Shown: piece after piece, positions 27,401-35,400 of the stretch
Position numbering within the stretch: position 1 is the first letter of the stretch
How the letters are laid out: every line of letters starts with the position of its first letter
From: JACQFV01 sp964593585
GTDB lineage: Bacteria > Zixibacteria > MSB-5A5 > WJJR01
Assembly (NCBI GenBank): GCA_964593585.1
Contig: CAZQIZ010000012.1
Location: 1-64,000 of the forward strand
Length of the DNA: 64,000 nucleotides
Reading direction: 5' to 3'
The notes under the pieces: model-generated
The model's database searches: none
Seen by the model: only the letters and a program-made list of their open reading frames with translations
What the model was told of the DNA's origin: nothing
Position numbers and translations under genes: made by a program

Positions 27401-29231
27401 GCAATGGTGTTACACCCCATCGGGTGACGAGACGGTGAATGTCACCTTCCGTGTCACCGATTCATGCGGTCTTTTCGACGACGAGAGTTTCGCCGTCACC
27501 TTCAATCTGAATTCTCCGCCGGTCTGCCAGGTGCCTAACGACACGACCATTGTGATGGCCTGCTCGCTGCGCACGGTGGCGCTGCCGGTGAGCGCGAGCG
27601 ATCCGGATGGCGGCCCGGTAACCTGCCAGGTGGTCAGCGGTTCGGGGACGATTGTAGACGGGATGTGGACGGTGACGCCCAGTGGACCGGGGAACTACTG
27701 CGCGGTGGTGCGTTGCACCGATCCATGCGGCGCGGTCTGCGAGGAAACTTTCTGTGTCAGCGTGCTGGTCAACAACGACGATTGCAACTGTCTCTTCAAG
27801 GTCAGCGTCAACGAGGGGGCCTCGATCAACGCGCTCAACGGCCAGCTGGTGACCGTGCCGGTCAAGTTCGACCTGACCGGGGTGCCGGTCGGCGGCTTCG
27901 ATCTGCTGCTTTGCTGGGATGCGAGTGCGATCTCGCTGGTCGATGTCGACAAGGGGCTGGCGATCGCCGATTGGGAGTATTTCACCTACCGTATCGGTGT
28001 GTCCGGAAACTGCACGGGCAGCACCTGCCCGTCCGGGATGGTCCGTCTGGTCGGCATCGCCGAGATGAACAATGGCGTGCCGGTCGATCCGAGCGCCTTC
28101 CTGCCGATCGGCACGGTGGCGGACTTGTCGTTTGTGGTCACCTCCGACCGTAACTTCATCCATCAGTGCATTCCGATCCGGTTCTGCTGGTATGACTGCG
28201 CCGACAACACGATTTCCAGCAAGTCGGGCGACACGACGTTCCTGGAGATCAGCTTCGTCTACGACACCTGCCAGTCAAACCCGAAGGGCGATCCGGTGCC
28301 GGCGATCTGTTTCGAGAACGGCCGTATCTGCATCCAGGAGCCGCCCGACGACCGCGGCGACATCAATCTCAACGGCATTGCCAACGAGGTGGGTGACGCG
28401 GTGCTGTTCACCAACTACTTCCTCTTCGGCGGCACGGTCTGGGATCCGGTCTGGAGCCAGGTGCAGATTCTGGCGACCGATGTGAACGACGACGGCATCG
28501 TGCTGACGGTGGCGGATCTCATCTATCTCATCCGCATCATCACCGGCGACGAGCAGCCCTTCCCGCCGGGCGGACATCCGAAGCTGGCGCCGTATGCGCA
28601 CACTGGCACGGCCACGCTGCGTCGCGAGGACGGTTATGTCACAGTGGCGACAAACGCGCCGGTGGACATCGGCGGTCTGTTGTTGGTCTTCCGCGCCGAC
28701 GGCATCGCCACCGGCGAGCCGGAGCTTTTGAGGGCGTCGGCCGGATTGAACGTGCGCGCGCATCGCGATGGCAGCGAGCTGCGTCTCCTTGTCCACCCAT
28801 CCTGGTCAGCGGGGCGGGCGGTGATCCCGTCGGGACGGCATGATGTGCTGGCCATCCCCACGACCGGATCGGGGCAACTCGAACTGGTCGAGGTCCAGAT
28901 GTCGGATGCGCAGGGCGCGCTGTTGTCCGCGGGCGCGACGCAGGCGTTTGTGCCCGGTGACTACGCCCTGATGCAGAACTACCCGAACCCGTTCAACGCC
29001 GGCACGGTGATCTCCTTCAACCTGAAGGAGGCGTCCGACTGGACCGTGACGATCTACAACGTGATGGGTCAGACGATCCGCGGTTTCAGCGGGACGGCCG
29101 ATGCCAGCACGGTCAATGTTGAATGGAACGGGCAGGATGCCAACGGGACGACGGTGGCCAGCGGCATCTATTTCTACCGCGTGTCCACGCCGGCCTGGAG
29201 CGCCACGAAGAGGATGACGTTGATTCGGTAG
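21465..29231 (+). CDS. giant secreted repeat protein with cohesin, dockerin-like and C-terminal sorting domains
   Basis: The 2,588-residue product has a signal peptide (hydrophobic core FCLPALFALLALSP). Residues about 45-145 form a beta domain, followed by a non-repetitive region and HYR-like modules (CPPNKTIAC, CPANVTVSC). A long array of cysteine-rich modules of about 86 residues comes next, including six near-identical tandem copies. Toward the end are a cohesin-like domain (about 2105-2250, KVSVNEGASINALNGQLVTV), a dockerin-like segment (about 2295-2365, with DINLNGIANEVGDAV and DVNDDGIVLTVADLI), and a FlgD-Ig/type IX-sorting-like end (YALMQNYPNPFNAGT). It is probably exported and attached to or released from the surface. 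Its role may be adhesion or scaffold formation. The single long frame is intact. Confidence 0.85.
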   Translation: MRSPHRGRRCGQMQSVCLSGRFLQFCLPALFALLALSPNVPLAGTGSASISTDQSEYLLGDTVVFTGAGYGAGEIVLMEVQRLDGTVYDSWTVTASSTGSFTTAWPSTVNLYEGVVLEAAAEADPSGLVATTTFVLAPPAVSLEQMRNGAAGSPASPINWVNGNAGASNSHLTEKWSQAYRAVFTDLTAGDTIEFVVGYDITHSGKHAIDYLTYYDRINDPAHTSLYGHAQETIDPLLGVGALPGPVYAPIPPPPLSSCTLVVPNPPGPAQLQPCTSFDNLDNDPTQVRMTLYGGAFSVPTPVSYDAAGDPTQAQSEARVRVKFVAGGSTAVLLWGGHLASNTDWGAGNSASGISGSPYHSRAIELRVNGDLKNVGNQDRSLSAEAVAPCDVTITCPPNKTIACTESTDPSNTGTPTYTANNACGTVTLTYHDAVSGACPVTILRTWVAMGSGGGDSCIQTITVVDTLKPTLVGCPANVTVSCGAVPAPATVTATDNCDPSVAVVYSQTSSLSGCGGYTGTITRKWVATDDCGNKDSCLQTITVVDTQAPTCNIGAGPFNFTQCAPAAVTIPVSATDNCDASVTCAVAAGPGTVSAGNWTYTPSGDESFSVTIRCTDDCGNYCEQSFNVTFAINDPPACATVSDTTYFQCAPTQVCRPVSATDPNGNLSGCAVVAGPGTVSDGNWCYTPSGDETVNVTIRCTDACGAFCEESFSVTFVINDRPVCSPIADTSYFQCAPTQVCRPYGSTDPNGNLSGCAIVSGPGTLSGGNWCYTPSGDETVSVTIRCTDACGAFCDESFSVTFQINDPPVVDLGSDISLPQTFPQNPVCFNYTVSDPNGLAGITETLVGAPGGTSFDTSLNQICFTPPGTGIYEFIVSATDPCGASDVDTLYVLISATQPPVCNLPGDTSVLQCTPTQICLPVSATGIHGPVTCAVTSGPGTVAGGQWCYTPVGDGAVTVTITCTDTLGVTCSGSFTVTFEINDAPVCSPIADTSYFQCAPTQVCRPYGSTDPNGNLTGCAIVSGPGTLSGGNWCYTPTGNETVNVTISCTDACGAFCEESFSVTFVINDAPVCSPIADTTYFQCAPTQVCRPYGSTDPNGNLTGCAIVSGPGTLSGGNWCYTPTGNETVNVTISCTDACGAFCEESFSVTFVINDAPVCSPIADTSYFQCAPTQVCRPYASTDANGNLTGCAIVSGPGTLSGGNWCYTPTGDETVNVTIRCTDACGAFCEESFSVTFVINDAPICSPIADTTYFQCAPTQVCRPYGSTDPNGNLTGCAIVSGPGTLSGGNWCYTPTGDETVNVTIRCTDACGALCEESFSVTFDINDAPVCSPIADTSYFQCAPTQVCRPYGSTDPNGNLTGCAIVSGPGTLSGGNWCYTPTGDETVNVTIRCTDACGAFCEESFSVTFDINDAPVCSPIADTSYFQCAPTQVCRPYGSTDPNGNLTGCAIVSGPGTLSGGNWCYTPTGDETVNVTIRCTDACGAFCEESFSVTFMIGMPPQIVCAPNATYTCDTQVPPCSPSDVTVTGGAGTVTVTCQSSNNGGTGCPGNPLIYTYTYTATDSCGAQAQCVRTLTVIDNVAPTLSGCPANVTIACNAPLPPPATVTAADNCDPSVAVTLSETSNLTGCGGNTGTVTRVWTATDDCGNSVSCTQVITIQDTQAPTCNIPSDSVIRLQCAPAKITVPVSATDNCDPAVICDVVAGPGTVIYGNWEYTPVSEGTFEVTIRCTDDCGNFCEGSFVVSVQFNDPPTIALGPDQSVFQCAPAPICVNYTVSDPNTTAGLTETLLSGPPGAVLNAGADQVCFTPAGAGAYTIIVRASDHCGASDVDTVVVNVSINAPPTISFGPDLTRFLCAPAPLCIGYSASDPNGNALTEVLLSGPSGATLNAAADQVCFTPSASGNYTFIVRVQDTCGASDVDTVSVIVTLNLPPIAVGPNDTSLFQCAPAPFCLPVGGIDPEGRPLVITKINGPGTIAAGQWCYTPSGDETVNVTFRVTDSCGLFDDESFAVTFNLNSPPVCQVPNDTTIVMACSLRTVALPVSASDPDGGPVTCQVVSGSGTIVDGMWTVTPSGPGNYCAVVRCTDPCGAVCEETFCVSVLVNNDDCNCLFKVSVNEGASINALNGQLVTVPVKFDLTGVPVGGFDLLLCWDASAISLVDVDKGLAIADWEYFTYRIGVSGNCTGSTCPSGMVRLVGIAEMNNGVPVDPSAFLPIGTVADLSFVVTSDRNFIHQCIPIRFCWYDCADNTISSKSGDTTFLEISFVYDTCQSNPKGDPVPAICFENGRICIQEPPDDRGDINLNGIANEVGDAVLFTNYFLFGGTVWDPVWSQVQILATDVNDDGIVLTVADLIYLIRIITGDEQPFPPGGHPKLAPYAHTGTATLRREDGYVTVATNAPVDIGGLLLVFRADGIATGEPELLRASAGLNVRAHRDGSELRLLVHPSWSAGRAVIPSGRHDVLAIPTTGSGQLELVEVQMSDAQGALLSAGATQAFVPGDYALMQNYPNPFNAGTVISFNLKEASDWTVTIYNVMGQTIRGFSGTADASTVNVEWNGQDANGTTVASGIYFYRVSTPAWSATKRMTLIR
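24420..25967. repeat. six tandem 258-bp coding repeats
   Basis: Copies begin at about 24420, 24678, 24936, 25194, 25452 and 25710, each starting at the codons for P-V/I-C-S-P-I-A-D. The period is 258 bases (86 residues). The last two copies are almost identical at the nucleotide level, as are the first two, which points to recent unequal recombination. Diverged relatives of the same module occur upstream from about 23.38 kb and downstream. Confidence 0.9.
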
Positions 29232-29256
29232 CCTGAGTTCGAATGCAGTGCATTTG

Positions 29257-29294
29257 AGGGCCCGCGGCGTTCTACGCCGCGGGCCTCTTGTTTG
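29257..29294 (+). terminator. rho-independent terminator after the giant protein gene
   Basis: A GC-rich stem (GAGG-GCCCGCGGCG at 29257-29270 with CGCCGCGGGCCTC at 29276-29288, one bulged G) and TTCTA loop are followed by TTGTTT. It lies 26 bases after the stop at 29231. Confidence 0.8.
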
Positions 29295-29753
29295 CGGGAA
29301 ACGGGGTGCGCTCCCCCGCGATCTGTGCTATTTGATCAAATCCTGCAACGGCCGGCGGGGCACGGCGCAAATAGTCACGGAACTGATCGAATTTTGTACG
29401 GTATCAGTTCCGAGGATTCCTCCGGGGGGAGTGGTATCCGAGTCAAGCCGCTGTCTTGCATGACCCGCTGCCTATCGCCTGCTTCCCGGCACGTGTGATT
29501 CCCGGACCGAATCACTCATGTTAAAAATCTGATCGATCCCAGGGGTTCCGTCGTCTTTGGACGCGGACAAATCGGGGCGATGAAGCTTTTCCTCTCAATT
29601 CTTCGGCTGTCATGGCCGATCTTGAAAGATCAGAGGCGGCAGCATCAACGATAGAATTTGTGCAGATTGACCCGGGACTCCGGTCACGCTTCTGGTTTTC
29701 AGTCTCCGCTGATACGGGGATCACGGCAAGTCAGAAGGCACGCTGGGCAGAAG
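29295..29753. other. intergenic region upstream of the electron-transfer cluster
   Basis: 459 bases without a supported gene. It must contain the promoter of the five-gene cytochrome cluster. In-frame sequence upstream of the first gene (from 29658) is unlike a protein start. I see no strong palindrome resembling the CRP/FNR-like dyads at 9.4-9.66 kb. Confidence 0.4.
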
Positions 29754-30707
29754 ATGAACACGGCGAACAGCGAAGCGGCCATCGAACTTACCGCGGCGAC
29801 GGCAACGACTCCGATCGAGGCAGGGGCGTCGGCCGTTGCGAATGCCGGCGCGTGGCGGCGACGTATCAAAGTCGCGGCCTACCTGGCGGCGTTTGCTGTT
29901 CTGCTGGCGCTGTTCATCGACGGCTATTCTTACTACACAACGCCGCTGGGTGAACGACCGCATCACCCCGATTATCGGATTCTGCGCCCGGCGGGAAGCC
30001 GTGGATTGCTCTACGGCATCTCCGGCGCGTCGCTGATGGTCCTGATGCTGGGCTACACACTGCGCAAGCGGTTCCGGGCGCTGTCGCGCTGGGGCGCGCT
30101 GCCCGTCTGGCTGGATTTCCATATCTTCTGCGGGGTCGTTGGTCCCCTGCTGGTGGTCCTGCACACCTCGTTTAAGATTCAGGGGCTGGTGGCGGTGGCG
30201 TTCTGGGCGATGGTGTGCGTGGCCGCCAGCGGCGTGCTGGGGCGTTATCTCTATCTGCAGATTCCCCGCAACCTGCGCGGCGACCAATTGACACTGGAGG
30301 AGATCCGGAAACTGAAGGATGAACTGCGCGCCGAGTTGCGCGGGCAGTTCGGGCTGTCGGATGCGGCCATCGCGCATCTCGAAGGCGGAGTTGGACACCG
30401 CGCTGCCGATGGCGGCTGGCGGTCGATGTTCTGGTTTGTGTTCGATGATCTGATCTCGCGCGTGCGCCGCGGGACGCCGTCGCCGGCTGTGGCCGGCGCC
30501 GGACGCAGCCACGCGCAGATCCACCGTCTCAACGACCTCATCGGCCGGATGGCCCGGTTGGACCGCCGCATCGCGGTGTGGGGGCAGATGCAGCGGCTCT
30601 TCCATTACTGGCATGTGTTCCACAAGCCGTTCGCCATCGTCATGTATGTGGTGATGGGCATTCACATTGTCGTGGCGGTCTGGACCGGCTACGGCTGGAT
30701 GTTCTGA
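29754..30707 (+). CDS. inner-membrane cytochrome-b-like protein
   Basis: The 317-residue product has four to six hydrophobic spans and histidines inside them: FHIFCGVVGPLLVVLHTSFK in the middle, and YWHVFHK plus MGIHIVVAVW near the C-terminus. Paired membrane histidines of this kind hold b-type haems in ferric-reductase-like and formate-dehydrogenase-gamma-like proteins. A long cytoplasmic or periplasmic loop with a helical charged segment (EEIRKLKDELRAELRG) separates the two halves. I infer that it takes electrons from quinol or a cytoplasmic donor and passes them to the multihaem cytochromes encoded next. The ATG at 29754 starts the plausible frame; the next gene begins 8 bases after the stop. 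Confidence 0.7.
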   Translation: MNTANSEAAIELTAATATTPIEAGASAVANAGAWRRRIKVAAYLAAFAVLLALFIDGYSYYTTPLGERPHHPDYRILRPAGSRGLLYGISGASLMVLMLGYTLRKRFRALSRWGALPVWLDFHIFCGVVGPLLVVLHTSFKIQGLVAVAFWAMVCVAASGVLGRYLYLQIPRNLRGDQLTLEEIRKLKDELRAELRGQFGLSDAAIAHLEGGVGHRAADGGWRSMFWFVFDDLISRVRRGTPSPAVAGAGRSHAQIHRLNDLIGRMARLDRRIAVWGQMQRLFHYWHVFHKPFAIVMYVVMGIHIVVAVWTGYGWMF

Positions 30708-30715
30708 ACGCACTC

Positions 30716-32401
30716 ATGCGTCAGATTCTCATTGTCCTGTTCGGCGGAGTTGTGATGACGGCCTTCATGGCGGACACCACCAAGGCGCAATTGTCGCCGG
30801 GCGATTTGCACAGGGTGCACGCGTTTCTCGACGGGGTCGAGAATTGCACCAAGTGCCACGATCGCGACCGGGGCGAGCTGCGGGCCAAGTGCCTCGACTG
30901 CCACAGCGCGATGCGCGCGCGGATCGCGGTGGGACAGGGACTGCACGCCCAGCCCGACTACCGCGAATGCCAGCACTGCCATGTGGAGCATCAGGGACGC
31001 GACTTCGCGCTGGTCTGGTGGCCCGAAGGCGACAGCGCGTTTGATCATGCTCTGACGGGTTATGTCCTGCTTGGCCGTCACATTCAGGCGGCCTGCCGCG
31101 CCTGCCACCGGCCCGAGAACATGCGCGACACGGCGCCGCTTGTGGCGCAGAAGAAAGATCTGGCCCGCACCTATCTCGGATTGGACACGACCTGCCTATC
31201 CTGCCACTACGACGAACACCGCGGACAACTGGCATCCGCCTGCCAGCAGTGCCACACACAGGATGGCTGGACGCCGGCGCCGGGATTCGATCATGGCCGG
31301 ACGACGTTCGCCCTGACCGGCAAGCACACTTCCACCGCCTGCGGCAAGTGCCACGAGACCGTGCCCGACCCGGGGCATGCGCGGGACACATCGTATCTGC
31401 GGTTTGCCAATGTCAAACACGACAACTGTACCGACTGTCATCAGGACACGCACGGCGGACGTTTCGGCGGCCGGTGTGAGAGTTGCCACAACACCGGCGG
31501 ATGGACGGTGACGCAGACGGCGGCATTCGATCATGCCCGCACGCGCTATCCCCTCGAGGGCGCGCATCGTCAGGTGACCTGCGAGAAGTGCCATCCGGCC
31601 GGGCAGAAGAAGACGGGACTGAAATTCGCTCGCTGCCTGGATTGTCATCAGGATCATCACAAAGGCGAATTTGCGCATCGTCCTCAGCAGGGCGCCTGCG
31701 AAGAGTGCCACACCGTGGCGGGGTTTGCGCCGGCGCTGTTCACCATTGAACAGCATGCCGCGGGTGAATTCGCGCTGCGCGAGGCGCATCTGGCGGTGCC
31801 TTGCAATGCTTGCCACGGCGTCAAGGCGGCGAACCTCGTCGGACGGCGGGCGCCGTTTACCTGGAGTTCCACGCGCTGCCAGGACTGCCATACGGATGTC
31901 CATAAAGGCACATTGGCACGGCTGGTGGAACGCGACGGTTGCGACGGTTGCCATTCCGAATCGGCGTGGAGCGCGATCGTCTTCAAACACGACAGCACCG
32001 CTTTTCCGCTGCGCGGACGTCACGCATCCGCCGCCTGCGCCGCCTGCCACAAGGGGGACACGACGGTCGCAACGATCGCGCGGATCGACTTTGCGCCGCT
32101 GAAGCACGATTGTGAATCGTGCCATCGCGACATTCACCGCGGGCAATTCGCCGTCGCCGATTCACTGCCGGCAACACGCTGCGAGCGTTGCCATACGTCG
32201 GAGAACTGGCGTTCCGAGCTCTTTGACCACAGCCTGACCGAATACCCACTGGATGGCGCGCACGCCAAGGCGCCCTGCGTCGGCTGCCACAAGCCGTCGA
32301 TTGTCGATGGCGCGCTGTTTGTGAACTACCAGATCGCCGATCGCACCTGCCGCGCCTGCCACGGCAGCGACACGGTCGTATCCGCCGGAGGCCCGCGATG
32401 A
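30716..32401 (+). CDS. 20-haem periplasmic c-type cytochrome
   Basis: The 561-residue product has a signal peptide (MRQILIVLFGGVVMTAFM...KAQ) and 20 CxxCH motifs by my count. Modules of the form FDH-x4-T-x-FxLxGxH-x4-CxxCH recur, with non-CxxCH histidines placed to serve as the second axial ligands. The same module in denser form builds the protein encoded next, so the two are related. Likely a periplasmic electron carrier between the cytochrome-b-like membrane protein and the large cytochrome. The ATG at 30716 follows the membrane protein gene by 8 bases, and its TGA overlaps the next ATG (ATGA). Confidence 0.88.
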   Translation: MRQILIVLFGGVVMTAFMADTTKAQLSPGDLHRVHAFLDGVENCTKCHDRDRGELRAKCLDCHSAMRARIAVGQGLHAQPDYRECQHCHVEHQGRDFALVWWPEGDSAFDHALTGYVLLGRHIQAACRACHRPENMRDTAPLVAQKKDLARTYLGLDTTCLSCHYDEHRGQLASACQQCHTQDGWTPAPGFDHGRTTFALTGKHTSTACGKCHETVPDPGHARDTSYLRFANVKHDNCTDCHQDTHGGRFGGRCESCHNTGGWTVTQTAAFDHARTRYPLEGAHRQVTCEKCHPAGQKKTGLKFARCLDCHQDHHKGEFAHRPQQGACEECHTVAGFAPALFTIEQHAAGEFALREAHLAVPCNACHGVKAANLVGRRAPFTWSSTRCQDCHTDVHKGTLARLVERDGCDGCHSESAWSAIVFKHDSTAFPLRGRHASAACAACHKGDTTVATIARIDFAPLKHDCESCHRDIHRGQFAVADSLPATRCERCHTSENWRSELFDHSLTEYPLDGAHAKAPCVGCHKPSIVDGALFVNYQIADRTCRACHGSDTVVSAGGPR

Positions 32402-35400
32402 GACGGCTCCTCCTGGCGGCCGTGTTGGTGCTGGGTGCGGCCGTTACGGCGGCCGCGCAGACCGCGCCGCGAAATCCGCACGGTGAGATCCGCTGGGATT
32501 GCCAGGATTGCCACACGCTGACCTCGTGGCGCCGGATGCGGGAGCCGTTGGGGTTTACGCACGGCGAGACGGGGTTTCCGCTGGTCGGCGCGCACGCCAA
32601 GACGAGTTGTGTCTCCTGCCACCACGATCTGCGTTTTGTCGAAACCGAATCGTCCTGCGCCAATTGCCACACTGACATCCATCGCGGCCAACTGGGGGCG
32701 GAATGCCAAACCTGCCACAGTGCCGAGAACTGGCAGAGCCGTCGCGAAGTGTTCGAGCAACACGCTCAGCGCGGTTTTCCGCTGGTTGGCGTGCATGCGA
32801 TCGCCAACTGCGACGCCTGCCATGTCAACCAGTTGCCGCGCGAGTTTGCCGGGACGCCGACCGATTGCGCCGCCTGCCATGCCGCCGACTTTCAGGCGAC
32901 CAGCGATCCGGCGCATATGGCCGCCGGGTTTTCGCAGGAGTGCCAATCCTGCCACGGCATCGGCGCGCTCTCGTGGATGAACGCGACATACCAGCATCCC
33001 GCCTCGTTCCCGCTTGCCAACGCCCATGACGGGCCATCCTGCAACGATTGCCACGCGACCGCCTACGCCGGGACATCCCCGGACTGTTTTGCCTGCCACG
33101 AATCGGATTACCGCACCGCGCCCGACCCCGACCATGTCGCGGCGGGGTTTTCCATGCAGTGCGCCGAGTGCCACACCACGGTCGCTTGGGAACCGGCCGC
33201 GCTGGATCATGGGCTGACATCATTCCCGCTGACCGGCGCTCATGTGGAAGTCAGCTGCAATGCCTGCCATACCGCCTCGTTCAGCGGGACGCCATCGGCC
33301 TGTGTGGCGTGCCATGAGTCGAACTTCACCGCCGCGGCCGATCCTGATCATGTGGGCGGCGGATTCCCGGAGGACTGCGCGCTCTGCCACGGGACGGCCG
33401 CCTGGACGCCGGCGACGTTCGATCACGACCTCTCCGATTTTCCGCTCTCCGGCGCGCATGTGTCGGTGACCTGCAACAGTTGCCACGCGTCGGGATACAC
33501 CGGCACCGCCAGCGACTGCGTCGCCTGCCATGAGTCCGATTACCTGGCCGCCGCGGATCCGAAACATCTGGAGGCCGGATTCCCGCGGCAGTGCGCGCAG
33601 TGCCACAGCACCCCCGCATGGCGTCCGGCGAACCTGAATCACGATCTGACGGATTTTCCGCTGACCGGCGCGCATGTGTCGGTGACCTGCGAGAACTGCC
33701 ACAAGGCGGGGTATACCGGCACGGCCTCGGCCTGTGTGGCGTGCCACACATCCGATTACACCAATGCCGCCGATCCGAATCACGTGAGCGGCGGGTTCTC
33801 AACCGCGTGCGCCGAGTGCCACACCACGGCGGGTTGGGCTCCGGCGTCGCTGGACCACGATCTCACCGATTTCCCGCTGACGGGCGCGCACGCCACGGTG
33901 ACCTGCAACAGTTGCCATGCGTATGGATACACCGGGACACCGCTGGAATGCGATGCGTGTCATCATGCTGACTACCTTGGCGTCGCCGACCCGAATCACA
34001 CAAGCGCCGGATTCTCAACTGCCTGCGCCGAGTGCCACACCACCGCGGGCTGGGTTCCGGCGTCCCTGGACCACGATCTCACCGATTTTCCTCTCACCGG
34101 CGCGCATGTGGCGGTCAGCTGCAATTCCTGCCACAGCGCCGGATACACGGGGACCGCATCAGCGTGTATCGCCTGCCACGAGACGGATTACACCACGACA
34201 ACTGATCCCGATCATGCCGGCGCAGGATTCTCCACGGAGTGCGCGCAGTGCCACACAACGGTTGCCTGGGAGCCCGCGGGGCTCGATCACGATCTGACGG
34301 ACTTTCCGCTGACAGGCGCGCACCAGATGGTCGCCTGCAACGACTGCCATCAGTCAGGATACACCGGCACCGCTTCGGCCTGCTTTGCCTGCCACGAGGC
34401 CGACTACGTGTCCACGGATGATCCGGATCATGCCGCGCTGAGTTATCCCACCGAGTGCGCCCAATGCCACACGACGACGGCCTGGGAGCCAGCGTTGTTT
34501 GACCATGCGACGACACAGTTCCCACTCACCGGCGCCCATGCCAAAGTCACCTGCGAGAACTGCCATGCGTCCGGCTACACCGGCACGCCGCGGGAGTGCG
34601 ACGCTTGTCACCATGTCGACTACACTGCCGTGTCCGATCCCAATCATGTGAGTGCCGGTTTCTCGACCGCCTGCGCCGATTGCCACACCACCGCGGGGTG
34701 GACGCCGGCGTCGCTGGATCATGACATCACCGGCTTCCCCTTGACCGGGGCGCATACATCGGTCACTTGCGCGAATTGCCACACGTCGGGGTACACGGGC
34801 ACCGCGTCGGCGTGCGTCGCCTGTCATGAGAGTGACTATCGGGATGTGGATGATCCTGACCATATTGCCGCGGGATTTCCGGACAATTGTGTGCTGTGCC
34901 ACACGACCGCGGGCTGGGAACCGGCCAATCTCGATCATAAGTTGACCGACTTCCCGCTCACCGGCGCGCACTCATCTGTCACTTGCGAGAACTGCCATAC
35001 TTCTGGGTATACGGGGACACCATCGAGCTGCTTTGCCTGCCATGGGTCGGATTATCAGGCGGCGGCGGGCCCTGATCATGCCGCGGGAGGATTTCCGACC
35101 GACTGCGCCCAGTGCCACACGACGACCGCCTGGGAGCCGGCGTCGTTTGACCATGCGACGACACAGTTCCCACTCACCGGCGCCCATGCCACGATCACCT
35201 GCGCGAACTGTCATGCGGCCGGTTACAGCGGGACGCCGTTGGCGTGTTTTGCCTGCCACGACGACGACTACAACGCCGTGGCTGATCCCAATCACGTCAG
35301 CGCCGGCTTCGGCACGATCTGCAGCGAATGCCACACCACGTCGGGGTGGACGCCGGCATCGCTGGATCACGACATCACCGGCTTCCCGCTCACCGGCGCA

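Noticed and set aside
27787..28560. Cellulosome scaffoldin
   Set aside because: Cohesin and dockerin-like domains occur singly with no carbohydrate-binding module or glycosidase nearby, so a cellulosome is not supported.
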